Notes: a model not told the origin generated them from the letters alone. A DNA stretch of 22,797 bases from JBBQVS01 sp038211295 (GCA_038211295.1 JBBQVS010000068.1:1-22797), one strand, 5' to 3'; positions 1-8,036 are shown, numbered from the stretch's first letter. Program-made: numbers and translations.

Positions 1-2
1 AA

Positions 3-680
3 GATGGAAGAAGACATGTCAACCAAAAGATGGGGCTACGTGTTCCGAATAAAGTCTTACAAGAATACACAGGTCAATATCAGAGGGCAGGAAAGGCACT
101 CCGAAACACCAAGATGTTAGGCAACTCAGACTATGAGATTATCAGGAATTACGCAGACATCTTCAGGGGAGTGTACCAATACTATAAACTGGCATGGAAT
201 GTAAGCCACCTCCACAACCTTAAATGGAAAATGGAGTCTTCACTAGTGGCAACACTAGCAGGTAAACACAAAATGTCAGCAAAACAAACTTATCAAAAGT
301 ACAGAAAAGCAGGTACGAAATTACTTGTTAAAGAAGTACCAAGAAAAGGTAAAGAGCCACTGATAGCGACATGGGGAGGGGAGAAGGTTGTTCGAGAAAT
401 CGGAACCATCCATGACCAAAAAGTGGGAGATAGGATAAGCAAAAGAAGTGAATTGGAAAAACGCCTACTTGCTGGACAGTGCGAAGCCTGCGGGTCAACA
501 CTTAAAGTAGAAGTCCATCACATCAACGCCTTAAAGGACTTACTGAAAAGAAAAGACCTAAAGACGTATGAGAAATGGATGGCAGCCAAGAAACGGAAAA
601 CTATGGTAGTGTGTCGAAAATGTCACACAGACATACATGCTGGTAGAATGCAAAATCACTCCTACAACAAGCAAAGTTAG
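3..680 (+). CDS. Group II intron reverse transcriptase/maturase, C-terminal fragment with HNH endonuclease domain (5' partial)
   Basis: This is the C-terminal end of an intron-encoded protein. The frame is open to the left edge (reads D-G-R-R-H-V-N-Q-K before the first Met at 30), so the reverse-transcriptase domain lies outside the window. Visible are the maturase (domain X) region, with a conserved YYKLAWNVSHLHNLKWKMES stretch and LAGKHKMS, and then a C-terminal HNH nuclease: a CEACG pair, VEVHHINAL, and CRKCHTDIHAG, giving two CxxC zinc ligand pairs and the His-His motif. In this family the protein helps the intron RNA splice and cuts the target strand to prime reverse transcription. The stop codon lies only 9 bases before domain V, so little of domain IV remains downstream of the reading frame. 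No damage is visible in the part seen. Confidence 0.93.
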   Translation, partial: DGRRHVNQKMGLRVPNKVLQEYTGQYQRAGKALRNTKMLGNSDYEIIRNYADIFRGVYQYYKLAWNVSHLHNLKWKMESSLVATLAGKHKMSAKQTYQKYRKAGTKLLVKEVPRKGKEPLIATWGGEKVVREIGTIHDQKVGDRISKRSELEKRLLAGQCEACGSTLKVEVHHINALKDLLKRKDLKTYEKWMAAKKRKTMVVCRKCHTDIHAGRMQNHSYNKQS

Positions 681-689
681 AATGATGGA

Positions 690-770
690 GAGCCGTATGC
701 TATGAAAGTAGCCTGTACGGTTCGGGAGGAGATGAACGTCAAGGCGGCAGCCAACGGGCATCCACCTCAT
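690..770 (+). ncRNA. Group II intron RNA domains V and VI
   Basis: Bases 690-723 fold as domain V. GAGCCGTA pairs with TACGGTTC, there is a two-base CT bulge on the 3' side, and an upper stem GCTAT/GTAGC is closed by a GAAA tetraloop. The catalytic AGC triad is at 691-693. Bases 724-770 give a domain VI-like stem (GAGG with CCTC, GATG with CATC) with an unpaired A at 764, the expected branch-point position. All key residues are present, so the ribozyme core at this end looks intact. Confidence 0.85.
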
Positions 771-785
771 CGCTTTTTTTTATAG

Positions 786-822
786 ATAAGAGCCTCTCAC
801 TATCATAGTGAGAGGCTCTTAT
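786..822. terminator. Perfect 18-bp inverted repeat, probable terminator of the MFS gene
   Basis: The arms ATAAGAGCCTCTCACTAT (786-803) and its exact reverse complement (805-822) are separated by one base. This gives a very stable hairpin about 100 bases past the minus-strand MFS stop. There is no T-run on its 3' side on either strand. The T8 run lies just before it on the plus strand, right after the intron end. It may act as a terminator without U-tract, or it may be part of a terminator region that attracted the intron. Confidence 0.5.
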
Positions 823-829
823 TCAATAC

Positions 830-890
830 CCCCCGCTGTGGTGCTTCGAGTGAGTCGAGAACATAGTGGCGGCGGTTCACCCCCGCTATG
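830..890. repeat. REP-like hairpin followed by a pyrimidine-rich tail
   Basis: CATAGTGGCGG and CCCCCGCTATG form an imperfect stem at about 863-890, preceded by a smaller dyad around 846-860 (CTTCGAGTGAGTCGAG). The sequence after the stem (GCTCCCCCTGCTGGG) resembles the CATGC-plus-CCCC tails at the repeat loci near 14.75 and 22.06 kb. It is the most diverged member of the family and lies downstream of the MFS gene's 3' end. Confidence 0.4.
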
Positions 891-923
891 CTCCCCCTGC
901 TGGGCTTTCAGTTTCCTGTTGTG

Positions 924-2270
924 TTATCCCTGCTCGTGTTTTTCGTTAAGATGTATCTGCATTCGCCGCATATCCCCCGCCACCGTGCGTAGCCCGATCA
1001 GGCAGACCAGCCCCGCCAGCGCGAGGCAAACCGGCGTTGTCGTGATGAGCGCGAGCGCGAGCGCGTTTGACTCAGAAGAGCCGAGCGCGTGAAACCTGTC
1101 TGCCAGCGCACCAATAATCGTTGGAGACGAGGCATCGCCAAACAAGTGTGCCAGCAGGAGCGCGAGACCAAACGCAGTCGCGCGTACCTCTGGAATAATC
1201 ACGTCCTGTATGATCGCGTTCAGTGGCCCCAGGCACAGCGTCAAGAAGACGACTGCCACAAAAAAGGCCGCGATAAATGGAATAAGCGTGTGAAGCGAGA
1301 GCGCGAACCAGGTCATCGGTGCGCCCAGCAGAAACGAAGCCGTCACAACAATCATGCGCCCCTCTGGACGCCGCCGTTGCAGGAAGTCCGAAATCCACCC
1401 GCCGGCCAGCGTACCAATCAAACTACCGCCCGCGAGTACCGCGCCCGAAATCGAAGTAGCTTGACTCAGCGTAAGAGGAAACGCCTTGTTGAAGTATGTT
1501 GGTATCCAGACGGACGCCCCACCGACGGTAAAGAAGCTAAACACAAACGCGCCCAGCAATACCCAGTAGGTGGGAATGCGGAAAATGTGACGCGCCGCTC
1601 CCCAGAAATCTTTTCCCAACCCGCCATGTGTCGCGCCATCGGTATCACTCTCATAGATACCGCGCTTCGGCTCAACCGCACGCCAGATCAGAAACGCGGT
1701 GAGCAGCCCTGGAATACCCACGACAAAGAAGGCCCAGTGCCAGCCAAAGGCATCGGCGACCAGTCCACCTATGACCAGTCCCAGTGCCGTTCCGATAAGA
1801 TTGCCGATAGAGTAAAACGAGAGGATACGTCCTCGTTGCTCTTTAGGGAAATAATCGCCAAGCAGCGAAAGTGTCGCGGGTGCATAGCCAGCCTCGCCGA
1901 TGCCCAGCACGGTGCGGGTCAAAAATAAATGCACAAATGTGGTGGTAAAGCCCGCGAGCGTCGTCGCGATGCTCCACACTGTCACACAAATAGCGACAAT
2001 GTTTTTGCGGACGCTTCTATCCGCCCATATGCCCAATGGCAGGGTGGTAATGGCATAGACAAGGAGAAATGCCGATGAAAGCAAGCCCAGTTGTGTATTA
2101 TTCAATCCCAGGTCTACTTTGATCTTGGGCAGAACTGCCGAAAGTACAAAGCGATCCGCGTAGTTGAGAATGTTAATAGCAAGCAGAATCGCGAAAGCAT
2201 AACGTGCCTGCTGCCGACTAGGTTTTAACGACTCTCTATCAACAGGCGATGTGGTGGTAGTAGTAGCCAT
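924..2270 (-). CDS. MFS transporter (spinster-like family)
   Basis: This 448-residue membrane protein has about 12 hydrophobic segments. Family signatures include NYADRFVLSAVLP in helix 1, the loop 2-3 motif GIWADR, and GIGEAGYAPATLSLLGDYFP in the helix 4-5 region, which is typical of the spinster/hexuronate-like branch of the major facilitator superfamily. It should export or import a small organic solute by proton or ion coupling, but the substrate cannot be read from sequence. The start chosen is the ATG at 2270, with a GAGAG-type ribosome site just upstream. An in-frame start 13 codons earlier has no better signal. The Thr-rich N-terminus (MATTTTTS) is cytoplasmic. It is transcribed alone, divergent from the DedA gene. 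Confidence 0.9.
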   Translation of the reverse strand: MATTTTTSPVDRESLKPSRQQARYAFAILLAINILNYADRFVLSAVLPKIKVDLGLNNTQLGLLSSAFLLVYAITTLPLGIWADRSVRKNIVAICVTVWSIATTLAGFTTTFVHLFLTRTVLGIGEAGYAPATLSLLGDYFPKEQRGRILSFYSIGNLIGTALGLVIGGLVADAFGWHWAFFVVGIPGLLTAFLIWRAVEPKRGIYESDTDGATHGGLGKDFWGAARHIFRIPTYWVLLGAFVFSFFTVGGASVWIPTYFNKAFPLTLSQATSISGAVLAGGSLIGTLAGGWISDFLQRRRPEGRMIVVTASFLLGAPMTWFALSLHTLIPFIAAFFVAVVFLTLCLGPLNAIIQDVIIPEVRATAFGLALLLAHLFGDASSPTIIGALADRFHALGSSESNALALALITTTPVCLALAGLVCLIGLRTVAGDMRRMQIHLNEKHEQG

Positions 2271-2406
2271 ATCTCTCTCTTCTTTTAGGAGTTTCGTACA
2301 GAATGTCACAATGTGTACGCTTCATCGTTAGTATAGTTGCAGTGATTGTAACGATAGTGCTTTCCTATGCGTCACTTGCAACCAATGTATGACCCTGTTC
2401 GTCTAG

Positions 2407-2412
2407 TATAAT
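2407..2412 (+). promoter_or_regulatory. Candidate -10 element (TATAAT) upstream of the DedA gene
   Basis: A consensus TATAAT lies about 80 bases before the DedA start. No convincing -35 is found at 16-18 bases (a TTGCAA is 25 bases away), so only the -10 box is supported. Confidence 0.3.
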
Positions 2413-2489
2413 AAGAGAAGAAACTTAATATTCTTGCCTAACACTATAAAAAAGTAGTACAAAGAAGAAAATATCAAGAAGAGGTCGTT

Positions 2490-3122
2490 GTGCATTCTAT
2501 TATGCATCTAGTGCAACATACAAGTCCAATACTACTCTACCTACTCGTCGCGGGCATCCTCCTCCTAGAGAGTTCAGGTATCCCCATCACGAATAATACC
2601 ATGCTGCTACTGACAGGCGCGATGGCATCAATGGGGTATCTTAATATTGAGATACTCATACTGGCGGCGACGCTGGGAAGTATCGCGGGCGCGTGTTGTG
2701 CATATATAATTGGTGCGCGTGGTGGACGAAGTGTGCTCTTGCGTTTCGCGACCTTTTTCCACGTGGATGAGCAAAAAATTCGTGTTATGGATAGCTGGTT
2801 TCAGAAATCCGGTTGCTGGATGGTGTTCTTTTCACGCATGACGCCGTTTGTGCGACCCTTTGCTTGCTTTCCCGCTGGTATATCACATATGAACTTCAAA
2901 CGCTTCCTCTTCGCCGCGTCCGCTGGTTCCACACTATGGTGCGTTGTGCTAACGACCATCGGCTGGACTCTAGGCCATCGCTGGAAAATCGCACTCTCCT
3001 TCATGCAGACTTACACGCTACCCACTATTATGATACTCATACTTTTGTGTGTACTCTACTTTGTCGGCACACGAATCATGAAACGCTTCCTCAAAGCGAA
3101 ATTCCGTTCGCTCTCCGCATAA
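2490..3122 (+). CDS. DedA family membrane protein
   Basis: This is a 210-residue integral membrane protein of the DedA/SNARE-associated (VTT) family. The core signature is clear: FFSRMTPFVRPFACFPAG at about residues 113-130, with the conserved Arg, Pro and Arg used in proton-coupled lipid transport by characterised relatives. ESSGIPITNNTMLL near the N-terminus matches the family's re-entrant loop. Members are linked to undecaprenyl-phosphate or phosphatidylethanolamine flipping and membrane homeostasis; which lipid this one handles is unknown. The start is a GTG at 2490 because AAGAAGAGG ends 5 bases upstream; the next ATG (2502) is too far from it. It is a single gene, convergent with serA and sharing a terminator with it. 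Confidence 0.9.
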   Translation: MHSIMHLVQHTSPILLYLLVAGILLLESSGIPITNNTMLLLTGAMASMGYLNIEILILAATLGSIAGACCAYIIGARGGRSVLLRFATFFHVDEQKIRVMDSWFQKSGCWMVFFSRMTPFVRPFACFPAGISHMNFKRFLFAASAGSTLWCVVLTTIGWTLGHRWKIALSFMQTYTLPTIMILILLCVLYFVGTRIMKRFLKAKFRSLSA

Positions 3123-3131
3123 CCAATTTCA

Positions 3132-3189
3132 AAACAAAAACGTGTGTACGTGCATGACAAGCCACACACACGTACACACGTTTTTGTTT
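3132..3189. terminator. Bidirectional intrinsic terminator between the DedA gene and serA
   Basis: A 21-bp perfect stem (left arm 3132-3152, right arm 3169-3189) has a 16-base loop. It reads AAACAAAAACGTGTG... on the left and ...CACACGTTTTTGTTT on the right. The A-rich base on one side and T-rich base on the other give a U-tract in both directions. It lies between two convergent gene ends, 10 bases after the DedA stop and 3 bases before the serA stop. Confidence 0.93.
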
Positions 3190-3191
3190 GT

Positions 3192-4916
3192 TTATAACTT
3201 CACAACTGTTACGCCGAAGATATCACCGGCTTTTCCGATCTCTTCGAGCGTCTCGGCTGGAATCGGGTCATCGACGGAGATAACCATGAGCGCGGTTTTC
3301 GCCGCTTGTTGGGGCATGCTATCTGTGCGTGGCGTGAGCGCGATTGGGCCGACATCCATATGCCGAATGTTGACGTTGGCCTTGCCCAGCAGCGTGCCGA
3401 CGCGTCCAATCATGCCCGGTTGATTGAGGTTGCGACAAAAGAGAATATAGCCTTCCGGCACAAACTCAGTCCCATAGCGTCCAACGCGAGTAATGCGTGG
3501 CTCTTCATGCATTACCGTCCCACTTAGCACTTCGATGTGCCTATCGCCTTCCGCGACATACGCATCTTGCGTACCCGCGAGTGGCGAAGTATACCCGTTA
3601 TTGTGCTGCACACGTAGCGAAACCTGATTGGCGAATTCCGTCGCCGTCGTGGATTTCTGCTCGACGATCTCCAACCCCCACTGTTTCGCCAGCACCTGCG
3701 CGTTAATCATGTTGACGTGAGCATCGGAAACCGACTCTAGCAAGCCCTTAATCAGAGCGGCCTGTAAGGGGCGCAGGTCGTAGCTCGCGATCTCGCCCGT
3801 ACATGACAGCTCGACTTTGCTCAACGAGCCGGGTTGCAGTTGCGTGTAGAGACGCCCCATCTGCTCCACTAGTCGCATGTATGGTCGCAGTACCTTCAAT
3901 GTCTCTGGCAAGATAAGCGGAGCATTGACGGCGGCGCGTGGAAACCCGCCGCGCAGCACTGAAACAATCTGCTCCGCCACGTCGATGGCAACGCCAACCT
4001 GCGCTTCTTCGGTGGATGCTCCCAGGTGGGGCGTTGCGATTACACGGTCATGCGCGAGCAGTTGCTTGAGCGTTGCGTCGTCGCGTATCGGCTCCTGACT
4101 GAACACGTCAAGCGCGACCCCCGCGATGTGCTTCTCGTTCAGCGCGTGGAGCAGGGCCGTTTCGTCGATCAATCCGCCACGAGCGCAGTTGATGAGTCGT
4201 ACACCCGACTTCATCAGTGCCAGTTCGCGCGTACTAATGAGGCCACGTGTGCCATTTGGCCCGCTCGTAAGAGAGGTGTGTAGCGTGATAAAATCCGCTT
4301 GTTGCAGAACCTCATCGAAGCTCAACATCCGTACATTGAGCTTGCGTGCTTGCTCTGGCGACACAAAAGGGTCAAACGCGATAATCTGCATCTCTAGCCC
4401 CTGCGCCCGCCGCGCGACCTCTGTTCCCACCTTGCCAAGCCCGATAATGCCCAATGTTTTGTTGCGTACCTCGACACCGAGAAAGCGGCTCTTTTCCCAC
4501 TTTCCCGCCTTCATGCTCGCGTCCGCTTCGGGGATGTGCCGCGCCAGTGCCATCAACATCGCGATAGAGTGTTCCGCCGCCGCGACAATATTGCCCGTAG
4601 GTGAGTTGACAACCATCACGCCGTGCTGTGTCGCCGCCTCCGTATCGATATTGTCAACACCAACCCCCGCGCGTCCGACAATCTTCATCTGTGTCGCTTC
4701 CGCGAAGATGTCGCTGGTAACTTTGGTTTCGCTGCGAACCACCAGGGCGGAATATTGCCCGATGATCGCCTTGAGCTGCTCCGGTTTTAGCCCCGGACGC
4801 TCGTCAATCTGTGCTTCTGGAAGCTGTGCGCGGAGCAGGTCAATGCCCTCCTGCGCCACGCGGTCAGCGATCAGAATTTTAAGCACGCCCTGCGTCTCAT
4901 TGTGTGCCTCTGCCAT
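3192..4916 (-). CDS. serA: D-3-phosphoglycerate dehydrogenase
   Basis: This 574-residue enzyme oxidises 3-phosphoglycerate to 3-phosphohydroxypyruvate with NAD, the first step of serine synthesis. Visible parts in order: an N-terminal substrate-binding half; the Rossmann motif GLGKVG at residues 159-164; catalytic Arg246 (NCARGG), Glu275 (FSQEP) and His297 (TPHLGAST); an intervening domain; and a C-terminal ACT domain from about 490, where serine usually inhibits. This is the long (type I) form. The start is taken at the ATG at 4916, because GAGG lies 6 bases upstream; an ATG four codons earlier also has a nearby purine run. It follows the aminotransferase gene by 31 bases in the same direction, so the two are very likely cotranscribed. 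Confidence 0.96.
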   Translation of the reverse strand: MAEAHNETQGVLKILIADRVAQEGIDLLRAQLPEAQIDERPGLKPEQLKAIIGQYSALVVRSETKVTSDIFAEATQMKIVGRAGVGVDNIDTEAATQHGVMVVNSPTGNIVAAAEHSIAMLMALARHIPEADASMKAGKWEKSRFLGVEVRNKTLGIIGLGKVGTEVARRAQGLEMQIIAFDPFVSPEQARKLNVRMLSFDEVLQQADFITLHTSLTSGPNGTRGLISTRELALMKSGVRLINCARGGLIDETALLHALNEKHIAGVALDVFSQEPIRDDATLKQLLAHDRVIATPHLGASTEEAQVGVAIDVAEQIVSVLRGGFPRAAVNAPLILPETLKVLRPYMRLVEQMGRLYTQLQPGSLSKVELSCTGEIASYDLRPLQAALIKGLLESVSDAHVNMINAQVLAKQWGLEIVEQKSTTATEFANQVSLRVQHNNGYTSPLAGTQDAYVAEGDRHIEVLSGTVMHEEPRITRVGRYGTEFVPEGYILFCRNLNQPGMIGRVGTLLGKANVNIRHMDVGPIALTPRTDSMPQQAAKTALMVISVDDPIPAETLEEIGKAGDIFGVTVVKL

Positions 4917-4947
4917 GTTTGCCCTCATTTCCTCTTCCAGGACATCC

Positions 4948-6105
4948 TTAGCCCTTGAAACCAAGCTCGTGTAAGCGCGTCTCAACCGCGTTCATCGTTT
5001 GCTCGATATCTTGCTGCGTGTAAAAACCGAGGTGGCCCACGCGGAAGATTTTGCCTGCCATATGGTCTTGTCCACTTGCGATTACCACATGGTCTTGTTC
5101 GCGCAATTTCTTGTTGAGTGCCTTGAACTCGATACCTTCCGGCATCATAATTGACGTGACCGTGTTTGAGGCGCGGTCATGGTCGGCAAGGAGCGTCAAG
5201 CCCATGCTTTTCGCGCGTTGACGCACATACTGGCCCGTTTGAACGTGTCGCTCGAAAATTGCCTCTCGTCCCTCTGCAAGCATCATTTCGAGCGCGACAT
5301 CGAGCGCGTAGAAGAGCGAGACGGGCGACGTGACGGGATGCTGCCATACCTCTAACTTCTTGAGAGTAGACTTCCAGTCGAAGTAGAAACGGGGCAACTT
5401 CGCGGTCTTCGAGGCTTCGAGTGCGCGGGGGCTTGCCGCCAGCATCATCACGCCCGGAGGAGTCATCCACCCCTTTTGCGAGCCAGTGAACACCACATCG
5501 ATATCCCACAAATCCATCTCAAGTGGTACACTGCCCAGCGAACTTACGGCATCTACGACAATCAGGGCGTTGGGGTTAATGCGTCTCACCAGCGCGGTCA
5601 ATGTCTGTACATCGTTTGTGACGCCGGTTGATGTTTCGTTGTGCGTCATTATGACGCCACGAAAAGGTGGGAGTGCTTTGAGTCGCTCTTCGACGACGTT
5701 CGGGTCGGCGGGTTGGCCCCAGGGGAAGACGATGCGTGTTACATCGAGGCCGTAGGTGTCGGCGATCTTCGCGATACGCTCACCAAAGTTACCAATCGTG
5801 ATAGCGACGACATGGTCGTTGGGCGAGAACAGATTTACAATCGCGCTCTCCTGCCCGCCTGTGCCAACGGCAGGGAAGGTCATTACCGGTGAAGTCGTCT
5901 GGAAAAAATATTGCAGACGCAACGAGACGCGTTTCACAATCGCGCCAAATTCGGGGCCGCGATGGTTAATCATCGGACTGGCCTGTATCGCCATCACTTC
6001 AAGTGGAAGCGCGGTTGGCCCTGGCACGCGCAAATTCTGTTGTGGAATGGGTAAGCGGGCTTCTACCTGTGGAACAGGAATAGACTTTCGTTCCTGAATT
6101 GTCAT
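4948..6105 (-). CDS. Class V aminotransferase (serine-pyruvate / phosphoserine type)
   Basis: This 385-residue PLP enzyme is of the alanine/serine-glyoxylate (class V, SPT/AGT) group. The PLP-binding GTGGQES is at 81-87, the PLP-ring Asp185 is in VVDAVSS, and Schiff-base Lys211 is in TGSQKGWM. Position directly upstream of serA suggests that it supplies the phosphoserine aminotransferase step. That is an inference, supported by known broad-specificity class V enzymes such as the methanogen MJ0959 enzyme; no classical serC is in the window. Alternatives are serine-pyruvate or serine-glyoxylate transamination. The start at 6105 gives the usual family length. The in-frame extension of 25 residues upstream runs through the leader and lacks a good ribosome site. 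Confidence 0.92.
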   Translation of the reverse strand: MTIQERKSIPVPQVEARLPIPQQNLRVPGPTALPLEVMAIQASPMINHRGPEFGAIVKRVSLRLQYFFQTTSPVMTFPAVGTGGQESAIVNLFSPNDHVVAITIGNFGERIAKIADTYGLDVTRIVFPWGQPADPNVVEERLKALPPFRGVIMTHNETSTGVTNDVQTLTALVRRINPNALIVVDAVSSLGSVPLEMDLWDIDVVFTGSQKGWMTPPGVMMLAASPRALEASKTAKLPRFYFDWKSTLKKLEVWQHPVTSPVSLFYALDVALEMMLAEGREAIFERHVQTGQYVRQRAKSMGLTLLADHDRASNTVTSIMMPEGIEFKALNKKLREQDHVVIASGQDHMAGKIFRVGHLGFYTQQDIEQTMNAVETRLHELGFKG

Positions 6106-6145
6106 AATGTTGTGTGCTCCATATATATAAGAACGGCGTTGCGTG

Positions 6146-6223
6146 CCGACGAAAACGTTGTCGGAAAAATGTGTTGCCACACTGCAATGAGACGCGGCGG
6201 ATAACGTCGTTGTTACCCGCCGC
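6146..6223 (-). promoter_or_regulatory. Structured 5' leader of the aminotransferase-serA transcript
   Basis: Between the mapped promoter and the aminotransferase start, the leader RNA of about 137 bases holds a strong stem: GCGGCGGGTAAC pairs with GTTATCCGCCGC at 6194-6223, with one G-U pair and a 6-base loop. A smaller stem CCGAC/GTCGG lies at 6146-6164. Neither is followed by a U-run, so attenuation by simple termination is not seen. No known riboswitch consensus was recognised. Its role in control is inferred only from its position. Confidence 0.45.
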
Positions 6224-6248
6224 TCTTGTTAGTGACTCTGCTCTCAGA

Positions 6249-6275
6249 GTATCGCATAAAACATGCAAATGTCAA
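6249..6275 (-). promoter_or_regulatory. Sigma-A type promoter for the aminotransferase-serA operon
   Basis: On the minus strand a consensus -35 TTGACA (6270-6275) is followed after 16 bases by GATACT (6249-6254). The -10 overlaps a small dyad, ACTCTG...CAGAGT (6235-6250), that would fold at the very start of the transcript. The predicted start is near 6242. Confidence 0.65.
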
Positions 6276-6329
6276 CCGACATTCTTTGACGTAAAGGATA
6301 TGGCGGAGACGTGCCAACTCTCTCTCACC

Positions 6330-6359
6330 TTGACATAGCTCATACATAGCTCATAAAAT
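6330..6359 (+). promoter_or_regulatory. Sigma-A type promoter of pyk with an 11-bp tandem repeat as spacer
   Basis: A consensus -35 TTGACA (6330-6335) is followed after 18 bases by TAAAAT (6354-6359). From 6333 to 6354 the sequence is two exact copies of ACATAGCTCAT, one helical turn apart, so the repeats run from inside the -35 to the first base of the -10. The predicted transcript start is about 70 bases before the pyk ATG. Confidence 0.7.
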
Positions 6360-6438
6360 TACCCTTGACACGAGCAGCACCATAAAGCTGCGGAAACAGA
6401 AAGCGACAACGTGAAACGCGTTGAGAAGGACACACTAG

Positions 6439-7899
6439 ATGCGGCGTACAAAAATTGTCTGTACCATTGGCCCCGCAACGAATAGCGAAGAACAGATCGA
6501 GCGGCTGGCACGTGCCGGCATGAATGTCGCGCGGCTCAATTTTTCGCATGGCACACAGGCCGATCATGCGCTTGTTATCCAGCGTGTACGTGCGGTCTCG
6601 GCGCGACTTGGCTGCCCAATCGCGCTCTTGCAGGATTTGCAAGGCCCTAAGATACGCGTTGGCTCGCTACAAAATGGGCAACCTGTACGTCTCGTCACGG
6701 GCGAAATGCTTACTATTACGTCGCGTGACGTGATCGGCACCGCCGAAATTGTCCCGACAACGTACAAGCCGCTTCCAACCGACGTCAAGGTTGGAGACCG
6801 CATTTTACTTGATGATGGCCTGCTAGAGTTGCGTGTCCAGAGTACAACCGAGACCGATGTACTTTGTGAAATAGTGCATGGGGGCTTGCTCAAAGAACAT
6901 AAAGGCATCAACCTCCCCGGCGTCGCCGTGAGTGCGCCCGCGCTGACTGAGAAAGACCGTGACGACCTCAAATTTGGCATTATGCATGGCGTTGATTACG
7001 TCGCGCTAAGTTTTGTGCGCCGACCAGAGGACGTGCGCGAGGCCAAACTGCTTATTCGGCAGCATCAAGCGGAGCTAAACGGCAAGAGGTCATCGGCGTC
7101 AATCGTCCCAATTCTGCTCATCGCGAAACTGGAGAAGCCAGAGGCGATTCAACGCCTTGACGATATTTTAGAGGTTGTCGATGGCGTCATGGTCGCGCGT
7201 GGCGACCTCGGTGTAGAGATGGCACCCGAAAAAGTGCCTTTGATTCAGAAGCGCATCATCGCGAAATGCAACGACCTCGGCCTGCCCGTCATTACCGCGA
7301 CCCAGATGCTTGAATCGATGATTACCAATCCACGCCCGACACGTGCCGAGGCGAGCGACGTAGCGAACGCGATACTTGACGGCACCGACGCCGTGATGCT
7401 AAGTGCTGAAACTGCGACGGGTGCGTACCCAATCGAGGCCGTCGCGATGATGGCGCGTATCGCGTTAGAGGTCGAAGCAGGCAACAAAACCGCGCGACAA
7501 CCCCAATGCAAACGGCTCAGCAAGGCCCACGCTGTCAGTCATGCCGCCCGCGCGTTGACCGAAGAGGCCAGCGTGCAGGCAATCGTCGTCTTCACGCGCT
7601 CCGGTACTTCGGCTCACCTTATTTCAAAAGATCGCCCCCGCACACCCATTCTGGCGTACACCCCCTCGGAACGCGTCTATTTCCAACTCGCGCTCTGGTG
7701 GGGCGTCTGGGCGTACTGTATGACACTTCAGGGAACAACCGAAGAACTCCTCGCGGTAGTTGACCAGCGTCTGCGCGATGACAAGCTGATTCGGCGCGGC
7801 GAACTTATCGTAATCATGGGCGGCTTCCCTGTCGCGAGCCAGGCCCGCACAAACTTCGTGAAACTTCATCGCGTCGGCGGGAACGCGGATGCACCGTAA
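6439..7899 (+). CDS. pyk: Pyruvate kinase
   Basis: This 486-residue enzyme converts phosphoenolpyruvate and ADP to pyruvate and ATP, the last step of glycolysis. The N-terminus TKIVCTIGPATNS and NVARLNFSHG are the standard PK opening. A beta-barrel B-domain insert follows (PKIRVGSL onward). The Mg/substrate signature is VMVARGDLGVEMAPEKVP, and TATQMLESMI and DGTDAVMLSAETATGAYP follow. The C-terminal domain (about 350-486) has the allosteric-site fold, but no extra PEP-utiliser domain is attached. Start ATG 6439 follows GAGAAGGA by a few bases. It is divergent from the aminotransferase-serA unit, so both sides of the lower glycolytic node are controlled from one 333-base intergenic region. Confidence 0.97.
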   Translation: MRRTKIVCTIGPATNSEEQIERLARAGMNVARLNFSHGTQADHALVIQRVRAVSARLGCPIALLQDLQGPKIRVGSLQNGQPVRLVTGEMLTITSRDVIGTAEIVPTTYKPLPTDVKVGDRILLDDGLLELRVQSTTETDVLCEIVHGGLLKEHKGINLPGVAVSAPALTEKDRDDLKFGIMHGVDYVALSFVRRPEDVREAKLLIRQHQAELNGKRSSASIVPILLIAKLEKPEAIQRLDDILEVVDGVMVARGDLGVEMAPEKVPLIQKRIIAKCNDLGLPVITATQMLESMITNPRPTRAEASDVANAILDGTDAVMLSAETATGAYPIEAVAMMARIALEVEAGNKTARQPQCKRLSKAHAVSHAARALTEEASVQAIVVFTRSGTSAHLISKDRPRTPILAYTPSERVYFQLALWWGVWAYCMTLQGTTEELLAVVDQRLRDDKLIRRGELIVIMGGFPVASQARTNFVKLHRVGGNADAP

Positions 7900-7964
7900 G
7901 CACGAAATGTAGTAGTACCTTTAGCTTCTTTTATAGTGCTGTCGAAATAACTTACATCTGATAG

Positions 7965-7973
7965 TGTTATAAT
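7965..7973 (+). promoter_or_regulatory. Extended -10 promoter of the glycosyltransferase gene
   Basis: TGTTATAAT is an extended -10 (TGn plus a consensus TATAAT at 7968-7973). No -35 match is seen at the normal distance, which an extended -10 can tolerate. It lies about 64 bases before the start codon. Confidence 0.5.
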
Positions 7974-8036
7974 GATAGGTGATAAATAGATATAAGGGTA
8001 TATTATCCTATAGTAAATAGATTGAAATAAGGAAAA

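Larger units (their letters stand above)
1..770 (+). mobile_element. Group II intron, 3' portion (5' part outside window)
   Basis: The window opens inside a group II intron. The C-terminal part of its encoded maturase is followed by a domain V with an AGC triad and a GAAA tetraloop, then by a domain VI-like stem with an unpaired A at 764 and a likely 3' end in AT at 770. The 3' exon starts CGC followed by a run of eight T, so the insertion may sit in or beside a transcription terminator. Exon-binding sites and the 5' boundary are not in the window. The exact 3' end is inferred from the placement of the branch A, seven bases inside the end. Confidence 0.88.

Noticed and set aside
1089..1928. 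279-residue plus-strand reading frame
   Set aside because: Antisense to the MFS gene; low-complexity Arg/Gln-rich translation with no ribosome site or family match.
4126..4974. 282-residue plus-strand reading frame
   Set aside because: Lies opposite serA; Ser/Ala/Arg-rich shadow of a GC-rich gene.
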